The notes: a model not told the origin generated them from the sequence alone. DNA of 64,000 nucleotides from Anaerolineae bacterium (GCA_025454525.1 JALOOG010000003.1:1-64000); one strand, 5' to 3'. Counted from the first letter of the stretch, positions 33,195 through 44,300 are shown. A program made the numbers and translations.

Positions 33195-33698
33195 TTAGCT
33201 TCGGCTGGGGAAAATGCCCTGTAGGGCAATACAAAAAGATAAAGTGAGAAAAGGTTGCCGATTTTCGTGCGGTTGATTGCCCCCAATTGTCCCTAAGGCC
33301 TGTGGATTCATCGTGCCGGCAGATTGCAATGGGCCATAGGCGTTGGTGCCAGCCCGGGCCGGGATTGAAGTGGTGGTCGCGTTGGGGGTCGTACCGACTT
33401 GCGTGGAGAACATCACAAAATGATTATGCGCGGGCATTTCCGAGAGGGTCAACGTATGGGCCTCTTGTCCGCCGCTTTGGCCCAAAGTAAAACCATTGCC
33501 AAAATGAAGGGGTACACGACTGCGTAAATCGGGTAAAGCAAAATTGGTTTGACCATTTCCGCCGTAGGTTGTGCCTAACAGCGCAAATAACGCTTGATTC
33601 TGATTAATGGGCAATAATTGTCCATTGCATAAGGCCCATCCCTTGGGAGCAAGCCCAAAGGACATGATTCTGATTTCACCTAAAAACTGTTCTGACAC
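33195..33698 (-). CDS. Tail-collar (MdpB-like) protein, type A, first triplet
   Basis: A 167-residue protein, first of the six collar genes: SEQFLGEIRIMSFGLAPKG, PINQNQALFALLGTTYGGNG, RVPLHFGNGFTLGQSGG, EMPAHNHFVMFSTQ, SIPARAGTNAYGPLQSAG and the end LSFCIALQGIFPSRS. It starts at a GTG with AAGGAG 7 nt upstream. It lies ~110 nt after the beta-helix gene and behind a strong hairpin, so it may be cotranscribed with the surface proteins at lower level or read from its own promoter. Confidence 0.9.
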   Translation of the reverse strand: MSEQFLGEIRIMSFGLAPKGWALCNGQLLPINQNQALFALLGTTYGGNGQTNFALPDLRSRVPLHFGNGFTLGQSGGQEAHTLTLSEMPAHNHFVMFSTQVGTTPNATTTSIPARAGTNAYGPLQSAGTMNPQALGTIGGNQPHENRQPFLTLSFCIALQGIFPSRS

Positions 33699-33775
33699 AA
33701 TTTTACTCCTTAGCGCTATGTAAAATGTCCATTGTGTAAAATTCGCCGTCTAAACGGGGAATCCCATTGTCTAGA

Positions 33776-33801
33776 GGGGCGGGAGAGAGATCCCCCGCCC
33801 C
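33776..33801 (-). terminator. GC-rich hairpin after the beta-helix gene
   Basis: GGGGCGGG and CCCGCCCC pair around a 10-nt loop, starting ~10 nt after the stop codon on the minus strand. No U-tract follows, so termination would be partial or factor-dependent. Confidence 0.55.
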
Positions 33802-33810
33802 AAAACGCTG

Positions 33811-36800
33811 TTATAAGCTATCGGCGGTACAGTTGGCTGGTGTCACCGCGTTACTGGTGGTAAACGAGATCGGAGTCGCTCCGTTGTTATCTGCGGACAC
33901 AGCGGCGCTTGCCGATCCATCGTTCCCTGCTGTGAAGGGTGTCAACGTTTCCAATTGGATCTGCCCTTGTCCAGGTGTGCTGACGTGACGGATACGCATA
34001 CGGTTAACCGCTGTTCCCAACACGGGCGGCGTACCGGGCGTTACGCCATAGTTCCCCGTGATCCGTCCGCAGATACGATTGTAATCGCCGCCGGACATAT
34101 TGATCGGGAATACCCCAGATCCACTCGGCCCCGTTGCCAAGCTGTTGTTCATCAGGGCCACGTCCAACAAGTGGTTATCGCTGGCGGAGATCGATGAGTT
34201 GGCGAGGACGTTGATCCCGTGGTTGAAGTGGTTACGGATGACGTTGTTTTCCACCCGGACGCGGGTAGTTGATGTTCCGGCGAGCGCACCATTGGATTCA
34301 ACCGCGATCCCATTGCTGAGTCGCGAGTCGGTGACGGTGTTATTCAGGATGCGTCCGACCAAGGTGGTTCCTGGTCCACCGCCGCGCACGAGAATGATCC
34401 CGGCCGTACCACGGAAGTCATCCCCATCGGTATCATCGCCGTCGGCGGTATCACCCATCACGTTATTTTGGATCAAGAAGGTGAATGTCCCCGAAGATCC
34501 GCTGATCCCGAAGAAGCGTAGCGCGTTATCGGTGTCATTTATGCTTGTCCCCGTGTAAGGTGTCGGATCAAATAAACTGTTCTGCACGGTGATATTAAGC
34601 GTAGCGGTGTTTTCCCGCGCCGCATCGATCCCGACTTGCGTCATATCATCAAAGGTCACGTTATCGACCATGATCGTCATGTTAGCATTGCCGTCGGCGC
34701 GGATCAACAAGCCATGGCTATCACAGCCGAACCCGCCGCAATAGGTGTGTGCGTCGGTTTCGTTGAACAGCGTGTTTTGGATCGTCATGTTCAATGTACC
34801 GGAGAAGTTTTCGAGGTACATCCCGTTTTCGGCAAAGGTGGTGAAGGTGGAGTCGGTGATCAAAACCGTACCGACCAAGTTCGCGCCTGCGCCGTCCTTG
34901 AAGTTCATGGCGTGTTCGTTGTCTGCATCCCCGGCCAAGACCATATCAAGGTTGTCGATCGTCAACCCGTTGACCGCTTGCCCGCTAATCCCATGGTTAT
35001 CCACATTATTGATTTGCAGATCGTTGATCGTCAGGTTGGTGATCGTATTCAGGTTGAAGGCGTGTGTGGTGGTATTGGTGATTGTGCCGCCCGCACCGTC
35101 CACATTGGCGGCCGTGCCGTCACCTGTGATCGTAAAACTGCCAGTGTTGCTCGTTAGGGTAACACCAATGGCAGCTCCGGTGATGTCAATTTCGCGGAAA
35201 GAAGCGGCTAAGCTAGAATTGGTGATCTCGATCGCCGCGGTGGTTTTCGCGCCAAAGGTAGCCGTCCCGCTCGTGGACAAGGTGCCGGAGGCGTTATTGA
35301 TGTCGATACCGAATGCACCGGCCCCGCTATTGGTGATACTGTTAAACACCAATCCTAACGGTTGTGTGCCACCGGTCGGATTGACCACCAACGCCGCCAC
35401 ATTTCCATTCGCCGATAACAGACTGCCAGCCGTAGACGACACTTGACCATAACCGGAGGTATAGCTGATGTTTAATGCCACAGCGCCATCGGTATAGATG
35501 TCCACATCACCCAAGTTAACCGTACCACTATTCGTCGCGAGCGTGATCGGTGTCGTGGTAAAACGGGCCCCGGCAGTACCAAGGTTTAACCCCCCAAAAG
35601 TGACCGGACGGGTGCTGTTAATGATGCTAACACCGCTAGAAGCATTGGTTCCGGTCGCACTCCCGCTCAGGGTTACAAACCCCGGATTGGTTAAGCCGTC
35701 GATATTGATCAAACGGCCGGTATTGGTTTTGTTGATCGTTCCACCATGGGTCATCGCGACACTGCTGTTGATGATATTGATCGTGTGGAAAGATGCGCCC
35801 GCTACTGAAGCCAAAGTTCCACCGCTGATCAACAACGTCCCAGAGGTATTGTTAAGATTAATCCCATAGTTGCCATTGGTGGCTGTGGCGGTGGTCAATC
35901 CAATATCGAGTAAGGCGGTATTGGTGTTAACGGCGATTCCGTTGGTAGAGGTCAAAGTGCTTGCGCCGTCAAGGATCGCAAGGGTGGCGTTGGTCACATT
36001 GATGCCGTTGCCGCTAGAGGTGGAGGTCAACGTATTTAACGTCAACTGGAAGCCACTGCCTGCGCCCGCACTAATATCAACGCCTGCATCGCCCGCACTG
36101 GTGATCGTGGTTGCGCCGGTCACAATGATGTCATTATTGCCAACCGGGCTACTGATCGTGATCCCGTCTCCGGTGCTGCTGGTGGAACTGATCGAGGCGA
36201 AAGTCGCATTTTGTGTCAACTGGACGCTAGACAGCTCCAACCCGCCTCCATCAGCTGCGCTGAGGGTGCTACCCGTGCCGACAATCTTGACTCGTCCACC
36301 GACGGCCACAAACGCATTAGAGTTCGTGCCAGTGGCGGTGACGTTCATGCCTTCTTCAAAGTTCACCACCGAGTTGGCGTTGTTATTCAACAACAACAAA
36401 GCATCACTGCCATTGACGTTGGCGCTAAAGTTCACACCGGCCAAGGTCACGACCCCGGTAGCGGTTTGAGTGCTGATCTGGATGCCCTCGTTCCCCGTGC
36501 CACTGATGTCGCTGGCATTGTCAAAGGTGATCGTGCCAGCATTAGTAGAAACATTCAACAAGCGGCCGCCGCTGAAAGCGCTCACGGTGCTACCTGTCAA
36601 GTTAATCGTGGCGCTATTGCTGACAAACGAGAGCGCCGCCCCACCGGTGCTAGAGGTGCCGGTGATGTCTACATCGTTCAAGGCGATCGTGCCGCTAGGG
36701 GTGAGCAGCTCCACCCCACCCGTAGATCCGGTTGCGAGGGTGATGTCGATATTGGTTAAGGTCGCACTCGCAAAGGTGTTCCCTTGAATGGCGGGGCCAT

Positions 36801-37497
36801 TGTTAGAAGTGAAGTTGATCCCGTTCACAGTGGTGTTATTGGCTAACGACACCGCCGGAAAACCCGCGCCCCCATTTTGGAAAACAGGCGCGGTGCCGGG
36901 CGCAATCGTGATCCCCGATTCGACTAGGGTTAAACCTGTCGCTTCACCGATCAATTGTTGGCCTTGTTCAAGCAAAAAGTTTTGAGCGTAATTGCCCGCA
37001 TAGACAAAGATCCCATCCCCCGGCCCATCGACATCCGAAAGGCTGTTGTTGAGCGGTGACATGCTGTTGAATGGGCGGCTGTAAGTGCCGTCTCCGCCTG
37101 GGGTGGCGCTGTCATCCACAAACCAATACAACACACCCACCAATTCAATTGTGACTAAGGCAGTTGAGCCGCCTTCATCGGTGCGGACGGTGTATTGAAA
37201 GGTATCGATACCCCGGAAGCCGGGGTCTGGTTGATAGGTGAACGATCCATCCGCTAACAGGGTGACAGGAAACCCATATTGGCTGATGCGATCATACGAC
37301 TCGATCCGATGCGTGGCTGAATTAAATCCGGTGTCATTCGTTAACACCCCCGGCGCGGCCACGACCAGATCGGTATTGGGGTTCATTGTATAAGTATCAT
37401 CAGAGGCGATCGGGGTGACAGCGAATACCAACATCGTGGCTATCCACAATATCCCGATCACACCGATGATCTTGAGTGCGCGTAATTGTTTTAGCAT
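33811..37497 (-). CDS. Large secreted protein: cadherin/VCBS-like domain plus long parallel beta-helix
   Basis: A 1,228-residue exported protein. The signal peptide covers about residues 1-26 (IIGVIGILWIATMLVFA). Residues ~31-116 form a bacterial cadherin/VCBS-like domain with DDTYTMNP, GVLTNDTG and the classic FTYQPDPGFRGIDTFQYTV. WFVDDSATPGGDGTYSRPF (~125-143) introduces a right-handed parallel beta-helix of ~1,000 residues built from short G/N/T/S-rich coils (TITSAGDAGVDIS, IDINNASGTLSTSG, ITDSTFTTFAENGMYLEN). The start of the helix resembles pectate-lyase-fold and CSLREA-type surface proteins. No polysaccharide-lyase catalytic residues are evident. GAGG lies 6 nt before the ATG. It begins 9 nt after the 264-residue secreted protein, so the three surface genes form an operon. 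Confidence 0.88.
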   Translation of the reverse strand: MLKQLRALKIIGVIGILWIATMLVFAVTPIASDDTYTMNPNTDLVVAAPGVLTNDTGFNSATHRIESYDRISQYGFPVTLLADGSFTYQPDPGFRGIDTFQYTVRTDEGGSTALVTIELVGVLYWFVDDSATPGGDGTYSRPFNSMSPLNNSLSDVDGPGDGIFVYAGNYAQNFLLEQGQQLIGEATGLTLVESGITIAPGTAPVFQNGGAGFPAVSLANNTTVNGINFTSNNGPAIQGNTFASATLTNIDITLATGSTGGVELLTPSGTIALNDVDITGTSSTGGAALSFVSNSATINLTGSTVSAFSGGRLLNVSTNAGTITFDNASDISGTGNEGIQISTQTATGVVTLAGVNFSANVNGSDALLLLNNNANSVVNFEEGMNVTATGTNSNAFVAVGGRVKIVGTGSTLSAADGGGLELSSVQLTQNATFASISSTSSTGDGITISSPVGNNDIIVTGATTITSAGDAGVDISAGAGSGFQLTLNTLTSTSSGNGINVTNATLAILDGASTLTSTNGIAVNTNTALLDIGLTTATATNGNYGINLNNTSGTLLISGGTLASVAGASFHTINIINSSVAMTHGGTINKTNTGRLINIDGLTNPGFVTLSGSATGTNASSGVSIINSTRPVTFGGLNLGTAGARFTTTPITLATNSGTVNLGDVDIYTDGAVALNISYTSGYGQVSSTAGSLLSANGNVAALVVNPTGGTQPLGLVFNSITNSGAGAFGIDINNASGTLSTSGTATFGAKTTAAIEITNSSLAASFREIDITGAAIGVTLTSNTGSFTITGDGTAANVDGAGGTITNTTTHAFNLNTITNLTINDLQINNVDNHGISGQAVNGLTIDNLDMVLAGDADNEHAMNFKDGAGANLVGTVLITDSTFTTFAENGMYLENFSGTLNMTIQNTLFNETDAHTYCGGFGCDSHGLLIRADGNANMTIMVDNVTFDDMTQVGIDAARENTATLNITVQNSLFDPTPYTGTSINDTDNALRFFGISGSSGTFTFLIQNNVMGDTADGDDTDGDDFRGTAGIILVRGGGPGTTLVGRILNNTVTDSRLSNGIAVESNGALAGTSTTRVRVENNVIRNHFNHGINVLANSSISASDNHLLDVALMNNSLATGPSGSGVFPINMSGGDYNRICGRITGNYGVTPGTPPVLGTAVNRMRIRHVSTPGQGQIQLETLTPFTAGNDGSASAAVSADNNGATPISFTTSNAVTPANCTADSL

Positions 37498-37506
37498 AGC
37501 ATTCCT

Positions 37507-38301
37507 CTATTGACCGCCACGGAAGGCGTTGAATGATGCGTATTTGAGACTGCGGGGCGGGAGTCCGGTAAAGATGATCGAATAGACCTTGCCTTCCGCG
37601 TCTGGCCCAACATTGATTTGAAATTCACCCGTTGACAACACATACAGCGTGGATTGTGAGACACGCGCTAAGAAGGTGTTTTGCGCGGGCGGGTTATTCA
37701 AATAGGGTTGGAATAACGAGTACGGGAATGATCCCGCAAACACGCCTTGACTTAAGGAGTTAAGGGTATACACCCAAATTTCATTTTGTCCGGCGGTATT
37801 CCGGCGGGCATATAACACATTGAGCAGATCCCCGCGTCCCGGATTCAAGCGATCATCATTGCCGCCGCCTGTACCCCCTGTCGATAGATAGACGGTGGGG
37901 CCGGTGCAGTCCATGATATAGGTTGCGGAACGGATCGACGGATTATTGGTGAGGAAGAACTCGACCGTCCCAGTTACAAACGGTTGATTAAAGGCCACGG
38001 TGTACGAATAGACGATCGTGCTAAGCGTTGGGTACGATAAGGTGTTGTAGACCCCGCCGTCGGTGGTAAAGATCGCCGAAACATCATAAGCCGTAGCGCT
38101 ATTGAGCGTCACCCCGGCCGAATCACGCACCGCGATTTGATACGTACCGTCAAAGGTGTTACTCGCACAACCGTTTAAGGTGATTCCGGTCACGGATAAT
38201 GAAGCTGGAGCGGGTTGGGCGGCCAGCATCCCACTGATCAGCGTCAACGCTACCGCTAAGACTAAGACGATCCCTATTGGGAATAGATTTTTTAGTTTCA
38301 T
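37507..38301 (-). CDS. Secreted protein of unknown family (264 aa) in the surface operon
   Basis: No family recognised. A 264-residue protein with a signal peptide (IGIVLVLAVALTLISGMLAA). It then has a beta-rich domain with three Cys (GITLNGCASN, IMDCTGP), a Gly/Asn/Asp linker (STGGTGGGNDDRLNPGRGD), and a second part ending KYASFNAFRGGQ. The ATG at 38301 is chosen because AAGGA lies 6 nt upstream. A start at 38328 would put nine charged/polar residues before the signal. It sits between the giant Calx-beta protein and the beta-helix protein with short gaps, so it is likely a secreted accessory or linker of that system. Confidence 0.8.
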   Translation of the reverse strand: MKLKNLFPIGIVLVLAVALTLISGMLAAQPAPASLSVTGITLNGCASNTFDGTYQIAVRDSAGVTLNSATAYDVSAIFTTDGGVYNTLSYPTLSTIVYSYTVAFNQPFVTGTVEFFLTNNPSIRSATYIMDCTGPTVYLSTGGTGGGNDDRLNPGRGDLLNVLYARRNTAGQNEIWVYTLNSLSQGVFAGSFPYSLFQPYLNNPPAQNTFLARVSQSTLYVLSTGEFQINVGPDAEGKVYSIIFTGLPPRSLKYASFNAFRGGQ

Positions 38302-38324
38302 GTCACATCCTTTTTGATAATTCA

Positions 38325-38367
38325 CCAAGGCAACCGGAGCGGGCGCAATCCCCGCCCCGGTCGCTTG
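38325..38367 (-). terminator. GC-rich hairpin after the giant surface-protein gene
   Basis: ACCGGAGCGGG (38333-38343) and CCCGCCCCGGT (38351-38361) pair with one bulge. The structure lies between the stop of the 3,040-residue gene and the ribosome-binding site of the next gene. Like the hairpin at 33776 it lacks a U-tract, so it may set relative expression within the operon. Confidence 0.5.
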
Positions 38368-38389
38368 AAATTTACGCCTTCCAGCGCGC

Positions 38390-41300
38390 TTACGGCATCG
38401 GGATCAGGTCGTCATTGCGTTGACCGTTGACGTTCGCGTCTGGGGTGGGATCCGCGGGTGCTACTGGCGGATCTTGCGGCATCGGGATCGTTTGTCCGTC
38501 CTCGCTCCGACGTGGGGCGCTACCGGGGGCTAACGTGAGTCGGACATCATCGATAAAGATGAAACCCGCGTTTTCACCCGTTTCAAAGCGTGCCACGATC
38601 CGGCTTGGTTGTCCGGTGAGCGTGATGCTGACGGTGTATTCGGTGTAAGCACTGGTGCCGGCCGGGATTTGGACACGGGTACGCGGACGGTTCTCACGGC
38701 TATAACGTGCCACGATCATCATCCGGGCCGCGTTTTGCAAGTTTTGGGTGCGAACGCGGGCCGTCAACGTCAACACATCACCCGCTTGGCCATACGGCGG
38801 CAAGTCGATGTTTTGGACGAAGATTTGTGACCAGTTGCTATAACCGTTCTTGCCCATACGGAAGGCACAGCTTCCCTCAAAGACGCTGCCACTACAGACT
38901 CGACGTGAGTCTGGGCCGGCCGGGATCTCTTCGGTCAAGATGTCATCATCCACCGTGCGAGTACGGTACAAGCGCCAGTTATCCGGCATATTGTTGTTAT
39001 CCGCGTCGGTTTCAAAGCCACCATTGACCAACAGGTTTCCACTGCTATCGATCGTAAAGGTGAACGGTTGGTTGCTGGCGTTGGTATTGCCCAAGGGACT
39101 CTTAGCGGTGACAGTCCATTGATAGGTGCCGTCGGTCAACAACGCTTGTTCGGTTACGCCGATCGTCAAGGTACAGTTCGTGCCGTCGCAAGTCAGCGCG
39201 TCCGCATCGGCGGCGCGAGTGACATCGGTAAACGTCACCACGTTTGCTTGTGCGACCGGAAGTGTCCGGTTGATCGCAAAGTCAAACGTCAAACCGGGAC
39301 TGGTGCTAAGTGTGTCTTGCCATTGGAACGTGGTCAAACTGGTGACGTTCGGGATGTAGATGAAGTTGGACGGGCGCACCAAGTTGAAAGCCGCGGGCGG
39401 CGTGGTGATGCCGTCGGTGATCGTCACCGTTACATCCACACTGGTCAAAGCGTTATAGAACGCATCCCCCGCGCTACTGATGTCGTGGGTGATCAGTTCT
39501 GTGCCTGCATCCAACGTGAAGTCCTCTAAGGCGCTCACGGTGATCGTGCGGGCGGTGTTCCAAGTGGCAGTGGTAAACGTCAAGACGACGGGTGAGACTT
39601 GTGGCGCACCTGCATCCACCGCGAGGCGGATCTGGGTGTCGTCAAAGGTCAAGGTGACGGTGACATCGCCCAACGGTTGGCTATTGAGTAAGACGCGGTA
39701 TTGGTCGGTGGTGAACCCTTCACGTACCGCAACATCCGTCAATAGGTTCAACGGGGTGTTATCGGTGTCGTTTAAGACCAACGCCGGGACATCATCCTCA
39801 ACGATGTTGACTACCACAGGCGACGCGGGTTGAATCGGCGCGGACACATAGAACGGATCGGCACTCCCAGAGGTGATCGAGATGTTCGATGTGCCGATGT
39901 TTTGGAACACGTTATCGTCTACCGCGCTCACATTCACCGTTTGCGGTGTATTCCAATTCGACGGGGTGAAGGTCAACAACAATGGCGCAAGGCCGGGAGT
40001 CGGTGAACCCGCTAGAATTTGTGTATCGTTGAAGGTCATCGATACCTGTACGTTCGCGGTCGGTTCGCTGTTCAACACAACGTTGAAGCTGCTTCCCGCG
40101 CCGCCTTCGGTCACAGTGATGTTGTTATCGTTGGCTGTGCCACTGGTTTCGGTGATCACCACGGTTGCGACATCGTTATCGGTGATGTTCACGGTCACGG
40201 TGTTATTCGGCGTGAAGGTCGCGCCGCCCGCGTTATAGAGCAGATCGGTACTGACGGCCGCATGGGTGATCGGGCTAGTGTGCGGATTGGTTTCATCGAT
40301 CGCATCGTCAAAGGCTAACACGTTCAACGTTTGAGCGGTGTTCCAATCGGATGTGGTGAAGGTGAGCGACAAGTTCCCGTCGGTATCGCCGTTCACGCGC
40401 ACTTGCGCCGGATTAAAGGTGAGGTTCACGGTGACGTTGGCCGTCGGTTGCGAGTTCAAGACCACCGTATAGGTGTCTGGAGTTGCGCTTCCTTCGGTCA
40501 CGTTGGTGGTGCTATCGGTTTGAGTGATCGTGATGCCCGCCGTGTCGTTATCGGTGATGTTAACGGTCACTTGCGCGCCGTCCGGTAACGCATCGTAGAA
40601 CGGATCACTACTGGCGATGGCGTGGGTGATCAACTCGGTGTGCGGATCGGTTTCGTCCAGACTGTCATCCACTGCTGACACGGTGACCGTTTCGGTGAAA
40701 TCAACGGGGGTCAAGGTGACAACCACAGGTGAGACTTGGCCGTTCACGCGGATTTGTGCGCTGTTGAAAGTCAAGGTCACGGTGACATTGGCCGTCGGGC
40801 GCGTCAAAGCTTCGATCGTATACGGGGCGGTCGTGCCACTTTCAGAGACGTTGACCGTCCCCGGAGCAATTTGAATCGCCGCAGTATCGTTATCAATGAT
40901 CGAAACCGTCACATCGGCCGGATTCACGCCGCCCGTACCCGTGTTGTAATTCGAGTCGGTGCTAGTGAACGTTTGGGTGATCAGCGTGGTGTGTGGGCTG
41001 ACTTCATCAATGTTGTCGTCAATCACGACCACTTCCACGGTTTGTAACACGTTCCAATCACCCGGCACGATCGTAAACGTGGCCGGTGAGGTGCTAAAGG
41101 GTGTTCCATCCGCGATCAAGCTGATTTGGGCAGGATCAAACACGAGGTTAACGGTGACATCTTGCGTCGGGCGCGAGTCTAAGCGGATCGTGTAGCTATC
41201 CGTGGCCGCAACGTTGGCTTCGGTTAACTCGGTCGTGCCGCCGCTTTGGATCACTTGCGATCCGGGGGTGTCATTATCGGCGATATTGACCAAGACATCA

Positions 41301-44300
41301 GCCGGATTGACCACATTGTAGTTTGCATCGCCACTGGCGGCCGTTTGTACGATCGTGGTGCTATGGGGCCCTTCGGTCACAAAGTCATCCACGGCCAAGA
41401 CGGTGATCGTTTGCGGTGTATTCCAATCCCCAGAGGTAAAGGTGAGGGAATACGTGCCGTCGGTTTCGCCGTCCACAGTGATCTGGGCTGCATCAAAGGT
41501 GATGTTCACGGTGACATTCGCGGTCGGTTGCGAGTTCAACACCACGGTGTAATCTTGACTGGTGGGGCCGTCTTCATTGACCGCCACGGTCGTCGGATTC
41601 ACGGTGATCCCCGCGGTATCGTTATCATCGATCGCCAATGTCCAGTTTGATCCGGTCAAGGTGATGTTGGGTGCGAAGTTGGGGTTATTGTTGTTGAGTT
41701 CAATATCCACCTGTTCGCGATCCGTGCCACCCCGGAACTCATCGATGTTGTCATCAATGATCGTGATCGTAACCGGTTGGGTCGCATTGTTTGCCGATCC
41801 CGCTAGGAAGGTGATGCTGGTGGTGACTAAGATAAAGTCATCCGGGGTATCGGCGCGGGCGCTGGTCGGTGGCGCTTCCACTGCTAAGACGTAATTCACC
41901 GGAATGGTGAGATCCGCTGCCAAGGTGCCGCCGGCCGGGTCCGTCGTGATCAACAGCGTGGCGTTACGGACAAAACTGCCCACATTTTCGTTGACGATCA
42001 CCGACGACCCGACAAAGTTCACCACGGCCGAGTCGTTTTCGTCAATGGTGACGACATGCGTCCCGGTGGCAGTCACGGAACTGGGGCCGGTGACCGTGCC
42101 GAAAGCGAGTGAGAAGGTTTCATCGGTCGCTTCCACCAACGAGTCGTTGACAATGGTGTTAGTGATCGAACGGGTCGCACCCGATGCTGTACCCGAAGCA
42201 AAGGAGATGCTGTTGGTGACGCGGGTATAGTCTGGTGCGGTGGCGGTGCCGGGGGTGTCGGTGATGTCTATGGTGATCGCATCGCCGGTTCGAATCGGGC
42301 CGATACCGTTACTTGTGATCGTCAAGACCGCGTTCACCAAGTGAGGTGAGGTCGCTTCTGAAACGGTACTGGTGGCGGTGCTAAAGGTCACGGTGGCGCT
42401 TTCGTTGTCGATAATCGTCACCACATGCGTTCCAGACACCGTTCCTGTACCACTGATCAGCGTGTAGTCAAGGGTAAAGGTTTCGTTCGCTTCTTCTACC
42501 AACTGATCGTTGATGATCGTGAAGTTGATCGGTCGGGTTGCGCCATTGGTTGAACCAGCAGCAAAGGAGATCGAGGTGGTCGTCTGACTGAAGTCGGCAG
42601 CCTCGGCTGTACCGAGCGTGACGTTTACACTCGCCGTCAGCGCACCGCTGAGCGTGCCGCCGGGGGTACCGTTGGTCACCAGATCTAAACGTGCGGTGAC
42701 GGTGTGGGTTCCCACATTTTCGTTAGCATTGCTGCTGGGGGTGGTAAACACGATGGTGGCGGTGTCGTTATCGGTGATGCTCACCGTTACATCCGCCGGG
42801 CTGATCGCGTTGTAGACTAGATCGGTACTGGTGACGCTTTGATCGATCAAAGTCGTGTGCGGATTGGCTTCGACAAGCGTATCGTTCACCGCAAACACGG
42901 TCACGTTTTGGGGTGTATTCCAGTTGGACGTGGTAAACAGCAACGAGGTTACGCCGTCGGTATCGCCGTTCACAGTGATTTGCGTTTCATCAAAGTCGAT
43001 ATTCAACGTCACGTTTGAGGTGGGTTGGCTGTTGAGGACGACCGTATAGCTATCGCCCGCTCCGCCTTCAACCACGGCGGTATTTCCGCTGCTTTCGGTG
43101 ACGGTGATGCCCGCGGTGTCGTCATCCAAAATGATGATCGTAGAACGACTACGACAAGCCCCGCTGAAACCCAGTGATCCCGAACAATCGTCATTCGCCG
43201 CGTTTGACACCAAGATCGGTACGCCTGCATACGAGGCACGCACGACCGGATCGTTGAAGCCAACATCAAAAAATTCACGGTTTTGGTTAAACAGACTTAA
43301 CGCACCGTAAAATTCATCGATCCCATCGTTGATTATGGTAACCGAAATCGGTTGTACGGCATCGTTGGCTGCTAAGGCCGGGAAGTTGACGGTGGTGGAG
43401 ATCGCGGTGAAGTCCGCGCCGGGAGTCGCATCGTTGGGATTCCCTAAGGCGGTATTGCTCACCGGGACGCTAAACGCATCTTGGACTTGGACTGTCCCAG
43501 TCCCAGTTGCCACGATCCGCAACCGTACATTGGTGGTACGAGCGGTGTTGGACTCGATGTCGTTGGTATCGTTGACCACAAACGTCGGATCCATGGTGAT
43601 GTAGGCGAAGTCGTTTTCGTCAATGGTCACGGCAATCGTACTCGTGCCGGCCGTCACACTACTAGGCAGTGTGCCGAAAGTGACATTGAAGTTTTCCGGC
43701 GTATTAAAACCGGTCGAACTAAGGGTGCTACGTTCAACGGTGCGATCGTTGTTGATCGTGATCGGCGCGTTTTGGGTTGCGCCATCGCCTGCACCGGCGG
43801 CAAAGGTAACATTGATCGTATTGGCAGGGCCGGTAAAGAACATATCCCCCGTTGCACCACTAAAGACCGCGGTATTATCCACCAGATTCAAGGGGATGAT
43901 CGCGTCTTCGGCGAGGGTTGCGCCGCCCGTTGTCGTCAAGGTGACGACCGCGTTATGCGTCCCTACGGCTTCGCTGACCGTGGCCGCGCCACTTAAAGCA
44001 ACTGTAGCGCTATCGCCGTCGGTGATTGTGCCGGTGAAGTTTGTCCCTGATACGGTGACACCCGTCGGAGAAGATCCTAAGGTGATCGCCACCGTATAGG
44101 TTTCGGGGCCTTCTACCAAGGTATCATCCAAATGCGGGATCGTGATCGCATTGGTCGCTAAGTCGCTCACATTGGTAAACGAGAGCGCGCCCGTCAATGT
44201 ACCCAGATCGGCCGCTTCGGCCGTGCCTAAGGTGAGACCTAAGGTGTAGTTGATCGTGCCTTCTAAAGTGGGAGTGCCACCCGTCGGATCGGCGGTGATG

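Noticed and set aside
30458-33698. Prophage or contractile injection system
   Set aside because: Only collar-type proteins are present. There is no integrase, portal, terminase, sheath, tube, baseplate or holin, and the neighbours are secreted surface proteins.
34636-36787. Rightward open frames over the beta-helix gene
   Set aside because: Same situation: antisense shadows of a repetitive gene, with no start signals and no recognisable domains.
43481-43996. Long rightward open frames antisense to the giant gene (several of 100-170 codons between 38427 and 46993)
   Set aside because: They mirror the Thr/Val/Asn-rich repeats on the other strand, give Arg/Gly/Asp- or Val/Ala/Pro-rich low-complexity translations and have no ribosome-binding sites. 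They are shadows of the Calx-beta repeats.
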